From: Actinomycetes bacterium | GTDB taxonomy: Bacteria; Actinomycetota; Actinomycetes; Streptosporangiales; Streptosporangiaceae | Direction: 5' to 3' | Assembly: GCA_023425615.1 (NCBI GenBank) | Contig: JAFACJ010000819.1 | Location: 1 to 8,655 of the forward strand | Length of the DNA: 8,655 nucleotides | Part shown: piece after piece, positions 5,893-8,655 of the stretch | How the letters are laid out: each line of letters starts with the position of its first letter | Numbering within the stretch: the stretch's first letter is position 1 | The notes under the pieces: model-generated | The model's input: only the letters and a program-made list of their open reading frames with translations | Databases searched by the model: none | What the model was told of the DNA's origin: nothing | Made by a program: the position numbers and the translations under genes

Positions 5893-5920
5893 GGCGGCGG
5901 GGACACCCGTTCCCGCCGCC
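5893..5920 (+). terminator. Strong GC-rich terminator hairpin
   Basis: GGCGGCGGG (5893-5901) pairs perfectly with CCCGCCGCC (5912-5920); a G-U, an A-U and a C-G pair extend it inward to a 4-nt loop, 12 pairs in all, starting 9 nt after the stop. No T tract follows. It would separate the NlpC/P60 mRNA from the second riboswitch. Confidence 0.7.
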
Positions 5921-5950
5921 ACCCTCAGAACGTCGTAACAGTCAGAACGC

Positions 5951-5972
5951 GGGACTGGTCCCCTCTGGGACC
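5951..5972 (+). other. Hairpin just upstream of the second riboswitch
   Basis: GGTCCC (5957-5962) pairs with GGGACC (5967-5972) over CTCT. The strand GGTCCC can alternatively pair with GGGAC at 5951-5955, so two forms compete. It ends 6 nt before the aptamer. I found no convincing -35/-10 pair between the terminator and here; TCAGAACG occurs twice (5925-5932 and 5942-5949), 17 bp apart. Confidence 0.4.
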
Positions 5973-5976
5973 GTCC

Positions 5977-6112
5977 TCCCGCCGAGTCCGCTACGCAGCG
6001 GAGCCGGGGAACCACCGTCGGTCACATGACCGGCAGGGGTGAATCGACGGCCAGCCGTCGTAGGGCTATTCCAGGCCCGAACCCGTCAGCTAACCCGGTA
6101 GGCGGTATGGAA
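5977..6112 (+). ncRNA. c-di-AMP riboswitch (ydaO-yuaA type), second copy
   Basis: This has the same architecture as the first copy but is more compact. P1 is CCGCC/GGCGG (5979-5983/6101-6105); hairpin TCCGCT/AGCGGA (5987-5992/5997-6002); GCCGGGGAACCA (6003-6014); side hairpin CGGTC/GACCG (6019-6023/6028-6032); GGGGTGAATCG (6036-6046); hairpin CGACGG/CCGTCG; GGGC/GCCC (6063-6066/6075-6078); conserved core 6078-6104; pseudoknot TTCCA/TGGAA (6069-6073/6108-6112). Several helices differ from copy 1 by compensatory changes. CGGAG (6114-6118) follows at once and the CHAP hydrolase starts at 6131. Confidence 0.93.
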
Positions 6113-6130
6113 ACGGAGTTGAACACCAGC

Positions 6131-7012
6131 ATGTCCGGTCGCCACCGCAAAAGCCTGAAGAACCTGCCCCTGACCGCGAAGATCGCGGGTGGCCTGATCG
6201 CCGGTACCGCTCTGGCCACCACCTTCGGCGTCGCCGCCGAGGCCAACACTCTTCCCGCCGCCCCGGCCGCCGAGAAGGCCGCCGCCGTGAACGCCGCCGC
6301 GCTGCACACCGGTCTGGTCCTGGACGGGCTCACGGCCACGAAGAAGGACTTCGACTTCCCGCAGGGCGACTCCTCGCAGAACGACTTCCCGCAGAGCGAC
6401 TCCCCGCAGGGCGACTCCCCGCAGGGCCAGCCGTGGGGCCAGCCCTGGGGCCAGCCGTGGGGTCAGCCGTGGGGCGAGCGGCCTCCGGCTCCCGAGCAGG
6501 ACGGGAACAGCGGCAACGTCGGCAAGGGCGCGTCCGTCGAGGAGTTCATCAGCAAGGCCAAGAGCCAGGTCGGCACCCGCGAGGACGGCGGCGGCAAGAC
6601 CAAGTTCCAGGAGTGGTACTCCCAGACCGACCGCGCCGGTGAGACCGTCGCGCGTGACGGCGGCAGCCGCAACTCCTACCTGAGCGCCGCCTGGTGCGAC
6701 ATGTTCGTCTCCTGGGCCGCCGAGGAGACCGGCCTCCAGCACACCGTCGGCCAGGACGCCTGGACCATCGCGCACGCCAAGTGGTTCAAGGACCAGGGCC
6801 GCTGGGGCACCACCCCCAAGAAGGGCGCCATCGTCTTCTTCAACTGGGGCGGTGATAAGAGCCTCGACGACATCGTCCACGTCGGCATCGTGACCGACGT
6901 CGACGGCGACAAGATCAAGACCGTGGAGGGCAACACCTCCAACGCGGTGCTGGAGCGCGAGCGCACCCCCAACCAGATCGTCGGCTACGGCTACCCCGAG
7001 TTCTCCGGCTGA
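6131..7012 (+). CDS. Secreted CHAP-domain peptidoglycan hydrolase under c-di-AMP riboswitch control
   Basis: A 293-residue exported hydrolase; CHAP domains are cysteine amidases or endopeptidases acting on peptidoglycan. The signal peptide is about residues 1-38 (basic MSGRHRKSLK, hydrophobic 18-36, end near AEA). Residues about 76-116 are low-complexity: five PQGD/SPQG-type pentads, then four QPWG units. The CHAP domain spans about 135-293: catalytic C189 in AWCDMF, H250 in VHVGIV, and E266 or N268 in TVEGNTS as the third residue. ATG 6131 is chosen because it opens the basic n-region, although CGGAG (6114-6118) is 12 nt away. The in-frame ATG 6107 overlaps the riboswitch pseudoknot and is rejected; TTG 6119 is too close to the Shine-Dalgarno. 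It is not homologous to the NlpC/P60 pair by motif order but likely serves the same wall-remodelling task. Confidence 0.9.
   Translation: MSGRHRKSLKNLPLTAKIAGGLIAGTALATTFGVAAEANTLPAAPAAEKAAAVNAAALHTGLVLDGLTATKKDFDFPQGDSSQNDFPQSDSPQGDSPQGQPWGQPWGQPWGQPWGERPPAPEQDGNSGNVGKGASVEEFISKAKSQVGTREDGGGKTKFQEWYSQTDRAGETVARDGGSRNSYLSAAWCDMFVSWAAEETGLQHTVGQDAWTIAHAKWFKDQGRWGTTPKKGAIVFFNWGGDKSLDDIVHVGIVTDVDGDKIKTVEGNTSNAVLERERTPNQIVGYGYPEFSG
6356..6475 (+). repeat. Tandem repeats coding a Gln/Pro/Trp-rich linker in the CHAP protein
   Basis: Positions 6356-6427 hold 15-nt units coding FPQGD, SSQND, FPQSD, SPQGD and a partial SPQG. Positions 6428-6475 hold four 12-nt units each coding QPWG. The copies differ mostly at third positions. 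Such arrays can change copy number by slippage or recombination. Confidence 0.8.
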
Positions 7013-7041
7013 CCGGATCTGACGACAGGCTCATCAGGGCC

Positions 7042-7061
7042 CCGGAACGTAGGGCTTCCGG
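7042..7061 (+). terminator. Weak hairpin after the CHAP gene
   Basis: CCGGAA (7042-7047) pairs with TTCCGG (7056-7061) over 8 nt, 30 nt after the stop. The stem is short and no T tract follows, so it is only a possible terminator. Confidence 0.3.
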
Positions 7062-7069
7062 TGCGGTCA

Positions 7070-7075
7070 TAGGAT
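7070..7075 (+). promoter_or_regulatory. Possible -10 element or Shine-Dalgarno before the lipoprotein gene
   Basis: TAGGAT (7070-7075) fits TAnnnT and ends 8 nt before the ATG at 7084, so the mRNA could be leaderless. The AGGA inside it could instead be a Shine-Dalgarno with 9-nt spacing. There is no clear -35 hexamer; GGAAC (7044-7048) with GTC (7066-7068) loosely recalls an ECF sigma site but at 17-bp spacing. Confidence 0.35.
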
Positions 7076-7083
7076 CGCACCCC

Positions 7084-8265
7084 ATGGAAGCCGACGTACC
7101 GGGGCCCTTCGCCGTGTGCGCCCGCAGGGGATTCCTGGCCGCCGGGCTGCTGGGGTTCGCGGGCTGCGGCGCCACGCCCCGCGGGACCCCCGCTCCCACC
7201 GCGGGCGGCGCCGACCGTGCGGCGGTGGAGGCGCTGCTGGAGGCACGCTCCCGGGCGGTGCTCGACCGCGACCGCACGCGCTTCCTGGCGACCGTCGATC
7301 CGGACGAGCCGGGCTTCCGCGCCCGGCAGGAGGTACTGTTCACCGTGCTGGCACGGCTGCCGCTCGGCCGGTGGCGGGTGAGCGTCGAGAAGATCGAGGG
7401 CTCGCTGGTGACGCTGCGGCTCGCCTACCGCTACCGCGGCTTCGACACCGCCGACGTGGTGCGCACCACCTATCTGAAGGTCGGTCCCTCGAGCGGGCTG
7501 ATCACCGGGGACGGCGGGGACCGGCGGGACGAGCCGGAGATCTGGGCGGACCCCGACGCCCGTGCCGTCCAGGGGAGGCACGCGCTGGTCGTGGGGTCGG
7601 GGCCGCTCGGGCAGGTGGCAGGGCAGCTCGACCGCTCGGTGCCCGCGGTCGGCGCGGTGGTCGGCGCCTGGGCGGGCCGTGCCGTCGCGCTCCTGCCGGG
7701 CGACGCCGACCGGGCCGGGGAACTGGCGGGCGGCCAGCCGCTCGACGGCATCGCGGCGCTGGCCACCGTGACCCGCGGCGCCGACGGGAGCCGCGGCAGC
7801 CCCCGGATCCTCGTCTCCCCCGAGACCTGGCCGCGGCTGAACCCGCTGGGCCGCCGGGTGGTGCTCACCCACGAGCTGACCCATGTGGCCATGGCCAGCC
7901 CGGGAGACGACAGGACCCCGTTGTGGCTGGTGGAGGGCTTCGCCGATCACGTCGCCTATCTGGACGCCGGCACCCCGCCGCGCTCGGCGGCCCGCGAACT
8001 GGCGGCCGAGGTGCGCGCGGGAGAGGTGCCCGAGCGGCTGCCGGGACGCGCGGACTTCGCGACCGGAGCCCCGCGGCTGAGCCAGGCATACCAGGAGGCA
8101 TGGCTGGCCTGCCGGATGATCGCCGAACGGTACGGCGGGGCACGGCTGCTGCGGCTGTACCGTGCGGCGGGAGAGAAACCGGAGCGTGACGCGTTGCGTG
8201 AGGTGCTGGGCGTGTCCGATCTGACCGGGGACTGGCGCGGATATCTGCGCGAAGAACTGGGATAA
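7084..8265 (+). CDS. Probable Tat-exported lipoprotein with gluzincin-type zinc metallopeptidase domain
   Basis: A 393-residue protein. The N terminus ARRGFLAAG (13-21) resembles a Tat RRxFL motif, followed by a hydrophobic stretch and FAGC, an acceptable lipobox with C28; it would be anchored to the outer face of the membrane. Residues about 44-140 form an NTF2-like or structural region I cannot assign. The C-terminal part has HELTH (263-267), with zinc ligands H263 and H267 and catalytic E264, and WLVEGFADH with E284 as the likely third ligand, the gluzincin (peptidase MA-like) pattern. Conserved helices (SQAYQEAWLACRMIAERYG, about 333-351) follow, as in that family. Substrate unknown; between wall hydrolases and a PIM synthesis gene, an envelope role is plausible but inferred. 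The reading starts at ATG 7084, which includes the whole signal peptide. A few unconventional features (F at lipobox -3) lower certainty on lipidation. Confidence 0.85.
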   Translation: MEADVPGPFAVCARRGFLAAGLLGFAGCGATPRGTPAPTAGGADRAAVEALLEARSRAVLDRDRTRFLATVDPDEPGFRARQEVLFTVLARLPLGRWRVSVEKIEGSLVTLRLAYRYRGFDTADVVRTTYLKVGPSSGLITGDGGDRRDEPEIWADPDARAVQGRHALVVGSGPLGQVAGQLDRSVPAVGAVVGAWAGRAVALLPGDADRAGELAGGQPLDGIAALATVTRGADGSRGSPRILVSPETWPRLNPLGRRVVLTHELTHVAMASPGDDRTPLWLVEGFADHVAYLDAGTPPRSAARELAAEVRAGEVPERLPGRADFATGAPRLSQAYQEAWLACRMIAERYGGARLLRLYRAAGEKPERDALREVLGVSDLTGDWRGYLREELG

Positions 8266-8397
8266 CCGGAAAACCCCCCGAGACCCCTGAAACCACCGAA
8301 CCCCCTGACACCAGGCAGAATCCCTCCCGTACCCGAGAAAGGAAGCGGCGTTCCCCTCCCGCCCCGAAGGCGGGGAGCCGCCACGCCGCGGAGCGCG
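8266..8397 (+). other. Intergenic region: C-rich stretch, imperfect repeat and competing hairpins before pimB
   Basis: Positions 8266-8337 are rich in C and poor in G on the plus strand, the composition of Rho utilisation sites. Within it two 18-bp units (8279-8296 and 8297-8314) match at 14 of 18 positions. Further on, CCCGCC (8358-8363) can pair with GGCGGG (8369-8374), or GGCGG (8369-8373) with CCGCC (8378-8382), but not both. GGAG (8390-8393) lies 4 nt before the pimB ATG. I see no clear promoter. Confidence 0.4.
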
Positions 8398-8655
8398 ATG
8401 AAGACCCTGTTCCTGACCAACGACTTCCCGCCGCGGGCCGGAGGGATCCAGCAGTTCGTGCACAATCTCGCGCTGCGCCGCCCGGCGGGCTCGGTCGTGG
8501 TGTACGCCCCCGCCTGGAAGGACGCCGCGCGGTTCGACGCCGAGCAGCCGTTCGAGGTGGTGCGCCACCGCACCTCGCTGATGCTGCCCGAGCCGTCGGT
8601 GCTGCGGCGGGCCGAGCGGATCATCGGCGACCACGGCTGCGACTCGGTGGTGTTC
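8398..8655 (+). CDS. pimB: PimB-like GT4 mannosyltransferase of phosphatidylinositol mannoside synthesis (5' part)
   Basis: The first 86 residues are present; the gene runs off the window. The start MKTLFLTNDFPPRAGGIQQF and the following VVYAPAWKDAARFD, VVRHRTSLMLPEPSV and RRAERII blocks correspond closely to what I recall of PimB' (Rv2188c). That GT4-family (GT-B fold) enzyme works at the cytoplasmic membrane face and moves mannose from GDP-mannose to PIM1, making PIM2, the base for higher PIMs and lipomannan. The GGI segment (15-17) is the N-terminal glycine loop of this fold. The catalytic C-terminal domain is outside the window, so substrate choice within the family cannot be tested. GGAG (8390-8393) sits 4 nt before the ATG. 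Its place after wall hydrolases agrees with the mycobacterial order. Confidence 0.85.
   Translation, partial: MKTLFLTNDFPPRAGGIQQFVHNLALRRPAGSVVVYAPAWKDAARFDAEQPFEVVRHRTSLMLPEPSVLRRAERIIGDHGCDSVVF

Noticed and set aside
5935..5950. Second MtrA-type box, GTAAC-N6-AACGC, before riboswitch 2
   Set aside because: Only one half matches; too weak to annotate.
6107..6109. In-frame ATG as start of the CHAP gene
   Set aside because: It overlaps the riboswitch pseudoknot strand, has no Shine-Dalgarno and would put acidic residues ahead of the basic signal n-region.
6991..8634. Long minus-strand open frame opposite the lipoprotein and pimB genes
   Set aside because: Composition typical of antisense GC-rich shadow; the plus strand carries HELTH, the lipobox and PimB motifs.
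1..8655. Mobile element, tRNA, rRNA, CRISPR array or attachment site
   Set aside because: No transposase or integrase frame, terminal repeats, regular spacer array or tRNA-like fold was seen; the 27-nt exact repeat (5273-5299, 6078-6104) is the conserved riboswitch core.

Overview
The window is GC-rich throughout, with the codon and spacing habits of a high-GC Actinomycetota. The protein types (Tat-like lipoprotein, RipA-like and CHAP wall hydrolases behind ydaO-type riboswitches, a PimB-like mannosyltransferase, a fused DEDDh/GIY-YIG nuclease) fit a filamentous actinomycete, perhaps Streptosporangiales; that order-level guess is inference only. No mobile element, tRNA, rRNA, CRISPR or sign of recent transfer was seen. 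From memory, the order nuclease - NlpC/P60 - PimB resembles the M. tuberculosis Rv2191 - Rv2190c - Rv2188c neighbourhood, so this looks like an old core locus enlarged with extra wall hydrolases.

Layout. Minus strand, 1-2226: a partial rhomboid protease gene (1-500) overlaps by 14 bp the end of a 579-residue DEDDh exonuclease / UvrC-like GIY-YIG nuclease gene (487-2226). The nuclease has a candidate PafBC-type (RecA-independent DNA damage) promoter placed so that its mRNA would begin at the ATG. Plus strand, 2250-3596: a coiled-coil protein with a C-terminal NYN (YacP-like) nuclease domain, divergent from the nuclease across a shared promoter region holding a dyad.

3597-7012 is a wall-hydrolase block: a RipA-like NlpC/P60 endopeptidase (3732-4730) behind a sigma70-type promoter whose spacer is filled by a perfect palindrome; two successive terminators; a c-di-AMP riboswitch (about 5126-5307) and a small NlpC/P60 endopeptidase that must start at CTG 5320 to have a signal peptide; a strong terminator; a second c-di-AMP riboswitch (about 5977-6112) and a secreted CHAP-domain hydrolase (6131-7012). 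The two aptamers share a 27-nt identical core and show compensatory changes in several helices. The inferred logic is that c-di-AMP, a signal tied to osmotic and wall state, controls two of the three hydrolases, while the RipA-like one answers to a protein regulator.

7084-8265 encodes a probable Tat-exported lipoprotein with a gluzincin-type zinc metallopeptidase domain. 8398-8655 is the 5' end of a pimB-like gene for phosphatidylinositol mannoside synthesis. Between them is a C-rich, G-poor stretch and a set of mutually exclusive hairpins just before the pimB ribosome binding site.

The points most worth following are the CTG start, the candidate damage promoter with leaderless start, the duplicated c-di-AMP riboswitches and the palindrome inside the RipA-like promoter. 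No wholly new system could be shown from sequence alone.
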